DNA of 64,000 bases from DASYAE01 sp036501535 (GTDB lineage: Bacteria > Actinomycetota > Actinomycetes > Streptomycetales > Catenulisporaceae): contig DASYAE010000262.1 in NCBI GenBank assembly GCA_036501535.1, positions 38,822 to 102,821 on the forward strand, written 5' to 3'. The notes beneath the pieces are model-generated. The model was not told the DNA's origin. It did not search any database and saw nothing but the letters and a program-made list of their open reading frames with translations. Both the position numbers and the translations under genes were made by a program. This document shows, piece by piece, positions 50,173 through 60,551 of this stretch. The stretch's first letter is position 1; every line of letters starts with the position of its first letter.

Positions 50173-50912
50173 CAGGTGCAGGTACAGGAGCAGCAGAGGG
50201 CGCAACGGCTACCGCGCCGCACGGCGAAGCCGGCGTAGCTAACGCGGTCGAGGTGCGCGACGTCGAACGCGTCTTCGGCAGCGGCCCGACCGCGGTGCAT
50301 GCCCTACGCGGCGTCTCGCTCGATGTGCCGCGCGGCTCCCTGATCGCGGTGCGCGGGCGTTCCGGCTCCGGCAAGACGACGCTGCTCAACATCGTCGGCG
50401 GCCTCGACCAGCCGACCGCGGGCACAGTGCACGTCGACGGCGCCGAGGTGACCGCGATGACCGAGGCCGAGCGGCGCGACCTGCGCCGGACGAAGGTGGC
50501 GTTCATCTTCCAGGCCTTCGGCCTGCTGCCGATCCTGTCCGCGGCCGAGAACGTGGGCGTCCCGCTGCGAATCGCCGGCACGCCCCGGCACGAGCGCGAG
50601 GAGCGGGTGCAGCTGATGCTGGACATCACCGGCCTCGGCGGCCACGCGGCCCAACGCCCCGGCGAGCTGTCCGGCGGTCAGCAACAGCGCGTGGCCATCG
50701 CCCGCGCACTGGCTGGACAGCCCCAGGTGCTCATCGCGGACGAGCCGACCGGCCAGCTCGACTCGGAGACGGCCCGTCAGATCATGCGGCTGCTGCGCAC
50801 AGTAGTGCGCTCAGAAGGCATCTCGGCGCTGGTAGCGACACACGACCACACACTGCTCGACCTCGCCGACGGCGTGCTGCACCTCCAAGACGGCGTGATC
50901 ACCGACAGCTGA
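50169..50912 (+). CDS. ABC transporter ATPase, second of pair
   Basis: A 247-residue MacB/LolD-class ATPase without extra domains: VRGRSGSGKTTLLNIVGG (Walker A), FIFQAFGLLPILSAAENV (Q-loop), GELSGGQQQRVAIARAL (signature), VLIADEPTGQLDSETA (Walker B) and VATHDH (switch). It starts at the ATGA overlap with the first ATPase, so the four genes from 42875 to 50912 form one coupled operon with two different permeases and two different ATPases, suggesting a heteromeric complex. The stop lies 38 bases from that of the convergent FHA gene. Confidence 0.92.
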   Translation: MTGAGTGAAEGATATAPHGEAGVANAVEVRDVERVFGSGPTAVHALRGVSLDVPRGSLIAVRGRSGSGKTTLLNIVGGLDQPTAGTVHVDGAEVTAMTEAERRDLRRTKVAFIFQAFGLLPILSAAENVGVPLRIAGTPRHEREERVQLMLDITGLGGHAAQRPGELSGGQQQRVAIARALAGQPQVLIADEPTGQLDSETARQIMRLLRTVVRSEGISALVATHDHTLLDLADGVLHLQDGVITDS

Positions 50913-50950
50913 GTCGGGGCGCCTTACACTCCTCCCGTTGCGGTGGCCCG

Positions 50951-53731
50951 TCACCCCCGCGTCGCCGCCCGCTGGACCGTCTCGATGAACAGCGCCAGGT
51001 CCGTCGGACCGCCCGCGCCTGATGACGTGGCACTCGACCCGCCGCCAGGTCCCGCGGTCTCCCGAGTCCGCCGGGCCAGCGGGCTGCCCAGGCCGGTCCA
51101 GGGCATCGGCAGCACTGCGGCCCGGGCCGAGGCCGAGGACGGCATCCGTCCGCTGATCTGCCCGATCTGCACGGCCAGCACGCGCCCGTCCGGCAGCGCG
51201 ACGTGCGCTCGGCCGGGTGTATCAGAACGCAGCCCGGCCGCCTCGGGCATCGAGGCGATCTTGCGTGACTCGTCCGCGGTGTGTGTGCGCAATGCGAAGC
51301 GGATATGCGCCTCTTCGCACAGATCGTCTTCGAGGCGCCTAATCGCGTGTGTGCCGTCAAGCGAGACGCCGACCATCACGTGCAGGCCCAGCCGACGGCC
51401 GTCGCGTGCGCAGGACGCCATGCCCTTCGCGAACCACGGGTGCTGGGCCGCGAGCCGGTCGAAGCCGTCGATCACCACGAGCATCCGCGGGTTCTGCGGA
51501 TCCGGGTCGGCCGGGAACCAGCCGGGGGCGGGCTGGTTGATCGTGAGACCGAGCACGTCGTCGAGCCCGTCGGGGTCACCGCCCGCGCCCTGCCGCACCG
51601 CCTTCAGCCGCCGGTCCACCTCCTGCTCGACCTGGCCCAGCAGCTTGCGCAGCGCCTCGGGCGCCACGTCGCCGCCGAGGTGCACGTCGGCGTGCGGAAG
51701 GGCGCGCAGCTGCTCCAGCGACGGCCCGCGTCCGCCGGAGACCAGCGCGATCCGCAGGTACTCCGGCCGGTTCACCGCGGCCAGACAGCAGGCCAGCGCC
51801 CGCAGCGTCTCCGAGACGCCCGAACCCGGCACGCCCGCGGCCAGGATGTGATGGCCGATCAGCTCGGCGCGCACCGGCCCGGCGTCGTCCGCGCCCATGA
51901 TCACCTCGGTGTCGGCAGGGCGCTGCGACCACCGCGCGGCCAGCTTGGCCGGGGTCAGCAGGTCCAGCCCGAGCAGCGAGAGCAGCCGGGTCTGCTCCGG
52001 CAGCCGCGGCGCGCTGAAGCCGTCCGACTCGCGCATCGGGGCCAGCGCCCGGGCCAGCCGCTCGGCCCAATCCGCCGAGGCCAGGTCGGCCACCACACCG
52101 TCCAGCGGCGGCGCGTCCGGCTGCTCGAGCCGCAGCCGGGTGTTGACCTCCCCGCCGAGCAGCGCCATCGCCCCGGTCGAGTCGGGCAGCTGCGAGGGCC
52201 GCGAGCCGAGCACGATCGCGTGCACGCCGACCGGAGGGCCGTCGTCGAGCAGCCGGCGCAGCGCCGGATCGCCGAGCAGCGCCGCGGCGCCGTCGACCAC
52301 CACGACCGCGCGCCGGCCCTTCCACGTGTCCGCCCGGGTCGGCATCGCGCTCTCCCGCTCGGCGATCCGCGCGGTCAGTTCAGCGAGTCGCGTCATCACC
52401 TGAGAGCGGTCCAAACCGATCAACGCGCGGCAGTCCTGGCCGTCCTGCGGAACGAGATGCGGTAGCCACCGCACCCACCGCCACGGCTCTGTGTTACCAG
52501 CACACAGGACCACCAACTCCAGATCGCTCGGCGCACACAACGCAGCAAGCTGAGCAACCAGCGCACGGGCCAGGCGGCCCAGCGCCGGTGCCGCGCCGAC
52601 CAAGCCGAGCACCCCCGCCTTAGCCAGATCGACGGTGATAGGCGCACCCGTCACCCGGGGCCGAAAGGTCTGCTCGCCCGCGCCCACGGTCACCTGCGAA
52701 GCCACCCGGGCCGTTCCCAGCCGCAGCTCGAGCAGCCCCGGGTTGCCCGGATCGCGGCCCCACAGACCGGGTTCGGGCCGCACCGCCGCGGCGAGCAGCG
52801 AGGCCAGATCCGGGTTCTTGCTGCGCCGCAGCTGCGCCTCGGCGGCCAGCGCGGCGATGACCCGGCCCTCGGCGTCCGTCTTGGCCCGCTCGAAGGCGGC
52901 GGCCGCGCGCCGCCGGGCGGCGGCCAGCCCGCGCGCGGAAGGCCGCGGCGGCAGCTCGATGCGCTGCGCGGGCAGGCGGACCGCCGGCGCGCGCTCGGTG
53001 CGTACCCGCAGACAGCCGAGCCGGTCCGGAGTGGTCGGCAGGGCCTGCGAGGCGACCCGCAGGGCCAGCGTGGACTCACCCAGCCGCACCAGCATCTCCG
53101 GCAGCAGCAGCACCGGCTCCCCGCCGACCGCGGTGCCGTCCAGCGTGGTGCCGTTCGTCGAGCCGCGGTCGCGCAACTGCACCCAGTCGGTGGAGACGAT
53201 CAGCTCGGCGTGCAGCCGGGACAGGTCCGGATCCTCGATCCGGATCAGCGCGTCGGCACCGCGGCCGATCGGGATACACATCGCCTCCGCCCCGGGCGGC
53301 GGGGGCGTCAACAGGTGCACCCCGCCGGCATCCGGGCCACCGACCACGTGCACTTCCAGCCCGCCGGTCGGCAGTCCGGGCGCGCCGGGCCCGCCGATGG
53401 TCAGCGCGGCCCCGTCGACCAGCGGCGGCATGCCGAGCGGCTGGTCGTCCGGCACCGGCTCCGCGCCGCAGTAGAACCGGCCGTCCACCCCGGCCTCGAC
53501 CGAGACCGCGGCAAGTCCGCGCAGCGCACCCGCAGCGGCGGCGAAGGGAGTGCCCGCCGCGGCCGCCACTGTCACGTCAACGCACTGCCGAGCAGACGAG
53601 CGCTGCCCGGGGCCGCTCTGGAAGAGCGCCGCAGTGCCGGTCCGGGCGAGCGAGGCCGCCGGTCCCCGACCGGCACCGCGATCGGCGGCGGACGCGTCGC
53701 GCGCGGAGCTGACGGACAGTCGGATCTGCAT
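50951..53731 (-). CDS. FHA-domain protein with degenerate FtsK/EccC-like ATPase core
   Basis: A 926-residue protein. Residues 1-110 look ubiquitin-like/EssC-like (VDVTVAAAAGTPF, FYCGAEPVPDDQPLG). Residues about 150-215 are a forkhead-associated domain (IPIGRGADALIRIEDPDLSRLHAEL, LRDRGSTNGTTLDG), with the Arg, Ser and Asn that bind phosphothreonine. The remainder is FtsK/SpoIIIE-EccC-like, but the P-loop reads AGVPGSGVSETL: the catalytic Lys is Val639. The Walker B-like MLVVIDGFD and VVVVDGAAAL lack the Asp-Glu/Asp-Asp pair. It is therefore likely a pseudo-ATPase scaffold. ATG at 53731 has AAGG eight bases upstream and begins MQIRLSV as in streptomycete relatives; 343 open codons further upstream are not protein-like. 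It is divergent from two Ser/Thr kinases. Confidence 0.85.
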   Translation of the reverse strand: MQIRLSVSSARDASAADRGAGRGPAASLARTGTAALFQSGPGQRSSARQCVDVTVAAAAGTPFAAAAGALRGLAAVSVEAGVDGRFYCGAEPVPDDQPLGMPPLVDGAALTIGGPGAPGLPTGGLEVHVVGGPDAGGVHLLTPPPPGAEAMCIPIGRGADALIRIEDPDLSRLHAELIVSTDWVQLRDRGSTNGTTLDGTAVGGEPVLLLPEMLVRLGESTLALRVASQALPTTPDRLGCLRVRTERAPAVRLPAQRIELPPRPSARGLAAARRRAAAAFERAKTDAEGRVIAALAAEAQLRRSKNPDLASLLAAAVRPEPGLWGRDPGNPGLLELRLGTARVASQVTVGAGEQTFRPRVTGAPITVDLAKAGVLGLVGAAPALGRLARALVAQLAALCAPSDLELVVLCAGNTEPWRWVRWLPHLVPQDGQDCRALIGLDRSQVMTRLAELTARIAERESAMPTRADTWKGRRAVVVVDGAAALLGDPALRRLLDDGPPVGVHAIVLGSRPSQLPDSTGAMALLGGEVNTRLRLEQPDAPPLDGVVADLASADWAERLARALAPMRESDGFSAPRLPEQTRLLSLLGLDLLTPAKLAARWSQRPADTEVIMGADDAGPVRAELIGHHILAAGVPGSGVSETLRALACCLAAVNRPEYLRIALVSGGRGPSLEQLRALPHADVHLGGDVAPEALRKLLGQVEQEVDRRLKAVRQGAGGDPDGLDDVLGLTINQPAPGWFPADPDPQNPRMLVVIDGFDRLAAQHPWFAKGMASCARDGRRLGLHVMVGVSLDGTHAIRRLEDDLCEEAHIRFALRTHTADESRKIASMPEAAGLRSDTPGRAHVALPDGRVLAVQIGQISGRMPSSASARAAVLPMPWTGLGSPLARRTRETAGPGGGSSATSSGAGGPTDLALFIETVQRAATRG

Positions 53732-54370
53732 CGCTGAGGCCTTCTGCGTAGTTGACCGGGGCGGTGGACGTGCGCGCTGCGAAGTCGGGTGTTGCGAAGC
53801 CCGCCCGGCGGGGCCCGGCCAGTCGAACTTAGCCAGGCCGGCGGCGCGGAAACGCCCGCCGCGCCGGGCGGCGCTCGGCATCGGGCCACGACACGCCGTC
53901 GAGGCCACCGTATCGGAGAACACGGTCACATCGGTGCACACCGGCAACCTGCGCCGGCCGAGCTTCGAAGCGGGCATACTTGCACGTGGGCGACGCGGCA
54001 TCGGTGCACCTAGACCAGCGCAACCGAGTCCGCAACGGCGCTCCGTGGTCGCATTGCCCGCGCACTGTAGTCGACGGTCCCGGAGGCCGACGCTCTTGTA
54101 GCAGGATGGGCACGAATCCAACATCCGCCATCGCCGTCCCGGTGGGTAGCACAATAGGGTGGCTGTGCCCGCTTCGTGCTGTCCTGCGATGCTGGAGCAT
54201 TGCCGGGAACAGACCGATGAGCGGTCCCGGACGGACCCGCCGCCGAGCCCAGAAGACGGCGTCGTCCGGTAACGCAATTGCCCATCGGTGTCCGTTATGA
54301 ATGCAGTGGCGGCGCCCGCGCGGACGCCGCCGAGACGCAGCCCGATCCGAGACTGGGGGAGAAGAGCCAG
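53732..54370. other. 639-base divergent gap between the FHA gene and the first kinase
   Basis: I find no gene here. Open frames on both strands lack codon bias, domains and ribosome-binding sites. The gap should carry both promoters. On the plus strand TAGGGT at 54160-54165 is a possible -10 element for the kinase. A Ser/Thr kinase promoter this far upstream would give a leader of about 200 bases. Confidence 0.45.
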
Positions 54371-56209
54371 GTGGGTCAGCCGATCGGCAGCCGTTATGAG
54401 CTCGAGGAGCAGCTGGGGCGGGGGGCTTTCGGGTCGGTGTGGCGCGGCCGGGTGAGGCAGACCGGCGAGGCCGTCGCAGTCAAGGTACTGCTCGAGGAAC
54501 TCGCCGCCGACGCCGATGTGGTCACCCGCTTCCTGCGCGAACGCACCGCGCTGGTCGGTCTGCGGCACCGCTCGCTGGTGTCCATTCGCGACCTCGTCGT
54601 CGAGGGCGACGTGCTCGCCCTCGTCATGCAACTGGTAGAGGGCCCGGACCTGCGCCACTATCTGCGCGGCCGCGGCACCCTCGGTGCCGAGGAGGCGGCG
54701 CTGCTGGTCGCCGACGTGGCCGACGCGCTGTCCGTCGCGCACGCGGCTCAAATCATCCACCGCGACGTGAAACCGGCCAACGTGCTGCTCCAGCCGGAGG
54801 CCGGCGGATTCCGCCCGCTGCTGACCGACTTCGGCATCGCACGGCTTGCCGACGCGCCGTCAGTCACCCGGACCAGCCAGGTGGTCGGCACGCCGTACTA
54901 CCTCGCGCCCGAGGTGATCTCCGGGGCGAAGGCGACCCCGGCCGTGGACGTATACGCCTCCGGCGTCATGTTCTACGAGCTGATCACGGGCCATCCGCCG
55001 TTCCGCGGCGCGGACGCCATGGAAGTCTTCCGAGCGCATCAGACGGTGCAGCCGCAGCGCCCGGCCGGCGTCCCGGACCGGATCTGGGCGGTTGCGCTCA
55101 GCGCGCTGGCGAAGAACCCGGCCGAGCGGCCCAACGCGACCGAGCTGTCCAGCCGGCTGCGCGTCGCGCTGCGCAGCGGCCAGGGCGGGAGCGCCGCGCC
55201 GCTGCCGGTCAACCCGACCGACGGCACCGCCCACCTGCCTGCGCTGCCGGCCGGCCTGGAGATCAAACCCGATGGCCCGAAGGGCAATTCTCCGCGTCCC
55301 GACGGGCAGCGCGCGGCCGCTGTGGGGGCGGTCGGCGCCGCGGCCGGAGTCGGGGCTGCCGCGGTCGCCTCGACGCCCGGCTCGGCGCCCGCGTCGGTCC
55401 CAGGCGCCGGCCACCAGCCGTCCGCGCTGCCGGCAAGTCCAGCCCGTCCGCAGATCGCGTCGGCGGTCGGCCCGACCATGCCCTCACTGCTGCCTGCGGC
55501 TCAGGCGCAGCAGCGGAATGCGAGCCAGCGCAGCTCTGATCCGCGCGTTGTACAAGCCGCCGCACAGGCGCCCACGACGCCTATCCGCGCCGCCGCCGCG
55601 CCCCCGGTGACACCTTCGCGCCCCGCGACGCCGCCCTCGCAGCCCCGGCCCGCCTCGGGCTACCCGGCTGGACAGCGCGACTACCCGACTGTGCCTGCGG
55701 GATCTGGCGGATCGAGCCCTTACGCACAGCCGCACGCGCCGTCTCCGCCGAACCAGCAAGCGTCACGGTCCGCACAACCCAACCATCAGGTGCACGTCGG
55801 ACATCAACCTCAACCGCAGCCCCAGCCGCCTGCTCGGCAGCCGCAGCAGTATGTGCGGCCGAACGACAGGGCTCCGCAGGACGCCCGGCCGCGACCGAAT
55901 GCCTATCCGCCGCAACCGACGTATCCGCCGTCCGCGCCGCCGCCCGCGCCGCGCAAGCAGGCCCCGCGCTACCCGCAGAACTACACCGGCACCCCGCCGG
56001 CCCCGCGGGCCGGCCTGAGCTGCCTGAGCAAGCTGGCCCTGCTCGTCATCATCCTGGCGGTCGCGGTCCTGGTCGGCGTCGCGGTCGGGCACTACATCCA
56101 GTCGCACGAGCACGTGCGCTTCAACACCCACAACTCGACCGTCCAGTTCGGCAGCTCGGCGTCGCTCGCCGCGCTCGCGCTGGCCAAGAGCCATTCCCGC
56201 GATAAGTAA
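54371..56209 (+). CDS. Transmembrane Ser/Thr protein kinase, PkaA-like
   Basis: A 612-residue Hanks-type kinase. The domain (about 8-270) has G-loop LGRGAFGSVW, AVKVL (Lys38), HRDVKPANVLL (catalytic Asp132), TDFGIARL and GTPYYLAPEV, all intact. A long Pro/Ala/Gln-rich linker (about 280-545) leads to one membrane helix at about 552-577 (LALLVIILAVAVLVGVAVGHY) and a short outer tail of about 35 residues with no PASTA repeats. GTG at 54371 begins QPIGSRYELEE, as in relatives; an ATG at 54278 would add 31 unrelated residues. The kinase pair beside prfB recalls Streptomyces pkaA/pkaB, so this is probably the PkaA counterpart. Likely partner: the divergent FHA protein. Confidence 0.92.
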   Translation: MGQPIGSRYELEEQLGRGAFGSVWRGRVRQTGEAVAVKVLLEELAADADVVTRFLRERTALVGLRHRSLVSIRDLVVEGDVLALVMQLVEGPDLRHYLRGRGTLGAEEAALLVADVADALSVAHAAQIIHRDVKPANVLLQPEAGGFRPLLTDFGIARLADAPSVTRTSQVVGTPYYLAPEVISGAKATPAVDVYASGVMFYELITGHPPFRGADAMEVFRAHQTVQPQRPAGVPDRIWAVALSALAKNPAERPNATELSSRLRVALRSGQGGSAAPLPVNPTDGTAHLPALPAGLEIKPDGPKGNSPRPDGQRAAAVGAVGAAAGVGAAAVASTPGSAPASVPGAGHQPSALPASPARPQIASAVGPTMPSLLPAAQAQQRNASQRSSDPRVVQAAAQAPTTPIRAAAAPPVTPSRPATPPSQPRPASGYPAGQRDYPTVPAGSGGSSPYAQPHAPSPPNQQASRSAQPNHQVHVGHQPQPQPQPPARQPQQYVRPNDRAPQDARPRPNAYPPQPTYPPSAPPPAPRKQAPRYPQNYTGTPPAPRAGLSCLSKLALLVIILAVAVLVGVAVGHYIQSHEHVRFNTHNSTVQFGSSASLAALALAKSHSRDK

Positions 56210-56371
56210 GGCATCGCCGATAAGCGGATAAGCATGGACTGAGCAGTATTCGCGGGCATTTCCGACGAACGCGGTCGGCGTGGCGGCGACCGGCGGGGCC
56301 GCCGGGGCGGCAGAGTGGCATTGGCGACTCGGGCCGGTCCGCCGGTCCGCCGGAAACCCCACGGAGCGACG

Positions 56372-59062
56372 GTGGCACGGAAAATCGGCAGCCGGTACAC
56401 GGTGACCAGAGTCATCGGCCGGGGTACCTGCGGAACCGTCTGGGAGGGGTCGGGGCCGGACGGGCCGGTCGCGGTGAAGCTGCTGCGCGAGGACCTGGCC
56501 GCGGACCAGACCCTGATCGCGCGGTTCGTGCAGGAGCGCACGGTGCTGACCAGCCTGGCGCACCCGCACGTGGTCGCGGTGCGCGACCTGGTGGTCGACG
56601 GCAACGACCTGGCCCTCGTGATGGACCTAGTGCGCGGCAGCGACCTGCGCGAACGGCTGGACACCGAGCGCGCCCTGCGCCCCGCCGAGGCGGCCGGCCT
56701 GGCCGCGGACATCGCCGCCGGGCTGGCCGCAGCCCACGCCCGCGGCGTCGTGCACCGGGACGTCAAGCCGGAGAACGTGCTGCTCGACGCGAACACCGGG
56801 GCCGCCCGGCTGACCGACTTCGGCATCGCCAGGCTCGTGGACGGCCCGCGCCGGACCCGGGCCACCCGCATCGTCGGCACGCCGGACTACCTCGCCCCGG
56901 AGGTGATCGAGGGCTGTCCGCCCGGCCCCGCGGTGGACGTCTACGCCCTCGGCACGCTCGTCTTCGAGCTGCTGACCGGCTGGACCCCGTTCGGCGGCGG
57001 CCATCCGGGCGCCGTGCTGCGCCGCCACGTCACCGAGACGGTCCCGGAGATCGTCGGCATGCCGGAGCCGCTCTCCGAGCTGCTGGAGGGCTGCCTGTCG
57101 AAGGCGCCCGCCGCGCGATTGAAGGCTGCCGAGGTGTCCGGGCGACTGCGCATGCTGGTGCCCGAACTGGAAGGCCTGCACCCGCTGCGCATCCCCGATC
57201 CGCGCGCGGTGCTCGACCCGGCGTCGCTGGCCGAGCCGAGGGCCTCCGGGGCGCCGATGAACGTCGGCGCCGTGCCGCTGGTGCGAGGTCCGATCCGCGA
57301 GGAGGACGACTCGCGGCAGACCCACCTGAACCTGATGCGGCCGATCCGCGAGCCGCTGGGGCCTTCCGCGCCCGTGCCCGGCGCCGTGCCGAGGATCAGG
57401 GCGGGCGCGGCGATGGCCGGAGCAGGCGCCGGCGGCGCACGCCTCGCGCTGCCGGCGCTCGCGAAGCTCGGGACCCGGAATGCGCCCGTCCGCAGTACGG
57501 AGCAGCGCGGACCGGTCCCCCAGAAGGTGCAGACCTCTGCGCTCGGCGCCGGGATCCCCACGTCCGTCGGCCTCGAAACACGCGGCACCAGCCGAAGCAA
57601 TGCCGGGCCGGGGGCCGGACCGGGGGCCGGGGCGGTCGCGGCAGATGCGCGCCGCGTCGGCTCGCGTGCCGCAATACTCACTCGACCTAACGGGGCCTCA
57701 GCTGCCTTCTCGTCAGCTGACGCGGAGCCGGATCCGTTGGCCGATCTCGGTTCGCACTCGGGATCGATCCCCGGTCAGCCGGACGGCGGCGGCTACGAGT
57801 CGTCAGGGTCGTTCCCATCCACGCCGATTGGCCCGAACGGGCACCGGACCCCGCACAAGGCAGCACCCAGACGGCTGGGCAAGCAGCGTATTCACCCAGG
57901 CCGCGGCCGGCCGGCCGGGAACGGCTCCGGCCGAGTTCCCCCGAACGGCCGCCCTCGCCCGGGCGCCCCGCGTTCCGACGATCGGTCCAGCCGCTTCTCG
58001 GCCGTCGCCGCAGTCACCGCCTTCAGTCTGATGGCATTCGGCGGCTACCTGTGGTGGCACGACCACGACCAGTCCGCGGCACAGCCCGCGGGAGCACCGA
58101 ACGGCCAGAGCGCACACACCGCCGCCCGCGGCTCCCTGCCCGCGATCCCGGTTTCGACCGCGGCCCAGCCGGTCGGCCCGCTCGGCCTGGTCCGGTTCGG
58201 GTCCATCGCCCCGGCGCCGGCCAAGCCGGTCGGCGCGGTCCACTTCGTCGTCGCCGGAAACTCGGCCTACGCCGTCGCCACCGGGGAGGACGGCGTGGTC
58301 CGGGTCGCGACCGCTCCGCTCGGCCCGGCGCCCACGTTCGGGCCGTGGACCGCCGTGCCCGGCCTCGTCTCGGCGGCATCGGAGCCGGCCGTCGTGACAG
58401 GCCCCTCGGCCGCCGCAGGGCCGGAAACACTCCAGGTGTTCGTGCTCTCCAGCGCCGACGGCCAGATCCACCAGGCCGTGCTGACCGGCACCGCCTGGTC
58501 GCCAGGGTCCGCGCTACCCGGCGCGGGTGCAGCCAAGCTCGCGGGAACCCCCGCCGCCGCGGTCTCCGGCGGGCACGTCCAGCTCATCGCGGCGGGAACC
58601 AACGGCCAGCTGCTCGCGACCACCGGCACCGGCCTCCCGGGCAGCAACTGGCAGCCCTGGCGACAGGTGGCGGGTGCCGGACCCGTCGACCCGAGCGTCG
58701 CGCTGGCCGGTGCGCCTGATGGAACGCTCGCCGCATACGTACTACGGGCCTCGGACGCCGCCGTGATGCGCGTGATGTACCAGGACGACCACTGGGGATA
58801 CGCGTGGCCGACCGGCGCCGTCGGAACCCCCGAGGCGACTTATACGAACGGTGGCAAGCCCTACCTGTTCATCCAGACCGTGGACGGCGACGTGCAGGTT
58901 TTCGAGCCCACCGGAGCGGACCTGAGAGGCTCGATGAACTGGGCTTTCGCCGGAATCACCTCCTCCGGGCCAGTAGGCGCCACGGCCGTCGGCGGCCTCG
59001 GCGTGGTGCTCTGCGCCACGGCCGCGGACGGCTCGGTGCTCCTGTACCACGCCGAGATCTGA
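56372..59062 (+). CDS. Transmembrane Ser/Thr protein kinase with extracellular propeller-like domain
   Basis: An 896-residue Hanks-type kinase. The domain (about 8-270) has AVKLL (Lys36), HRDVKPENVLL (Asp130), TDFGIARL (Asp149) and GTPDYLAPEV. The G-loop reads IGRGTCGTVWEG, with Cys20 where an aromatic residue is usual. A disordered Gly/Pro/Arg-rich linker follows to one membrane helix at about 541-561 (FSAVAAVTAFSLMAFGGYLWW). The outside 300 residues contain repeated blades with DG and W-P-G motifs (LSSADGQIHQAVLTG, NWQPWRQVAG, FIQTVDGDVQVFEP), like lectin-type beta-propellers, which suggests sugar or wall sensing. GTG at 56372 has GGAG upstream and mirrors the first kinase's N-terminus; GTG at 56315 is the alternative. 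Confidence 0.9.
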   Translation: MARKIGSRYTVTRVIGRGTCGTVWEGSGPDGPVAVKLLREDLAADQTLIARFVQERTVLTSLAHPHVVAVRDLVVDGNDLALVMDLVRGSDLRERLDTERALRPAEAAGLAADIAAGLAAAHARGVVHRDVKPENVLLDANTGAARLTDFGIARLVDGPRRTRATRIVGTPDYLAPEVIEGCPPGPAVDVYALGTLVFELLTGWTPFGGGHPGAVLRRHVTETVPEIVGMPEPLSELLEGCLSKAPAARLKAAEVSGRLRMLVPELEGLHPLRIPDPRAVLDPASLAEPRASGAPMNVGAVPLVRGPIREEDDSRQTHLNLMRPIREPLGPSAPVPGAVPRIRAGAAMAGAGAGGARLALPALAKLGTRNAPVRSTEQRGPVPQKVQTSALGAGIPTSVGLETRGTSRSNAGPGAGPGAGAVAADARRVGSRAAILTRPNGASAAFSSADAEPDPLADLGSHSGSIPGQPDGGGYESSGSFPSTPIGPNGHRTPHKAAPRRLGKQRIHPGRGRPAGNGSGRVPPNGRPRPGAPRSDDRSSRFSAVAAVTAFSLMAFGGYLWWHDHDQSAAQPAGAPNGQSAHTAARGSLPAIPVSTAAQPVGPLGLVRFGSIAPAPAKPVGAVHFVVAGNSAYAVATGEDGVVRVATAPLGPAPTFGPWTAVPGLVSAASEPAVVTGPSAAAGPETLQVFVLSSADGQIHQAVLTGTAWSPGSALPGAGAAKLAGTPAAAVSGGHVQLIAAGTNGQLLATTGTGLPGSNWQPWRQVAGAGPVDPSVALAGAPDGTLAAYVLRASDAAVMRVMYQDDHWGYAWPTGAVGTPEATYTNGGKPYLFIQTVDGDVQVFEPTGADLRGSMNWAFAGITSSGPVGATAVGGLGVVLCATAADGSVLLYHAEI

Positions 59063-59113
59063 TTCCCCGGATTCTCCGGTGCCGTCCAACCCGCCGCGCG
59101 TCGCGTAGGCTTG

Positions 59114-60217
<1,104 letters not shown>

Positions 60218-60551
60218 TCACCCGCGACCCGCGGTCACACCCGCGCTCTTGACCCTCATTTGGCAGAACTTTGACTTCGCGCATGAGCCCGCGGCCCACT
60301 CGTCAACGTGACCGAAGCCATGCCACGAACCACTTTGATGTCTAAATGTTCTCTCGCCCCATCTGCCACCGGCCAGCGCAGCTCGAACATGGCGCGACCG
60401 GTGCCGGGGGCCAGGGGCGGAGCCCTTGGCGTGGGGGCGCGGGGGTCGTACCCCCGCACAAACACCACGTCCACGCGCCCGCGCCGGAGCGAAGCGTGGC
60501 TAGGGCGCACTCAAGGTGACGTGACCGAAGTCATGCGAGACGCAAGCTCGA
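60218..60551. other. 334-base gap after prfB with direct and dispersed repeats
   Basis: No gene is supported. The gap holds an 18-base direct repeat (ACGTGACCGAAGCCATGC at 60306-60323, ACGTGACCGAAGTCATGC at 60519-60536) and, between the two copies, one copy of a two-hairpin dispersed element (60413-60457). It separates the prfB stop from the stop of a minus-strand micro-gene. Confidence 0.7.
60413..60457 (+). repeat. Dispersed two-hairpin element, copy 1
   Basis: An imperfect small hairpin (AGGGGCGGAGCCCTT) is joined by GGCGTGGGGGCGC to a second hairpin GCGGGGG-TCGTA-CCCCCGC. The same arrangement occurs in opposite orientation at 63954-64000, with a few substitutions and a two-base gap. It resembles the short GC-rich palindromic elements scattered between streptomycete genes. 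Confidence 0.8.

Noticed and set aside
53732..54760. N-terminal extension of the FHA protein by 343 codons
   Set aside because: The extended sequence is Arg/Ser/Cys-rich, overlaps the first kinase's coding region and is not protein-like. The ATG at 53731 has a suitable ribosome-binding site and matches relatives.
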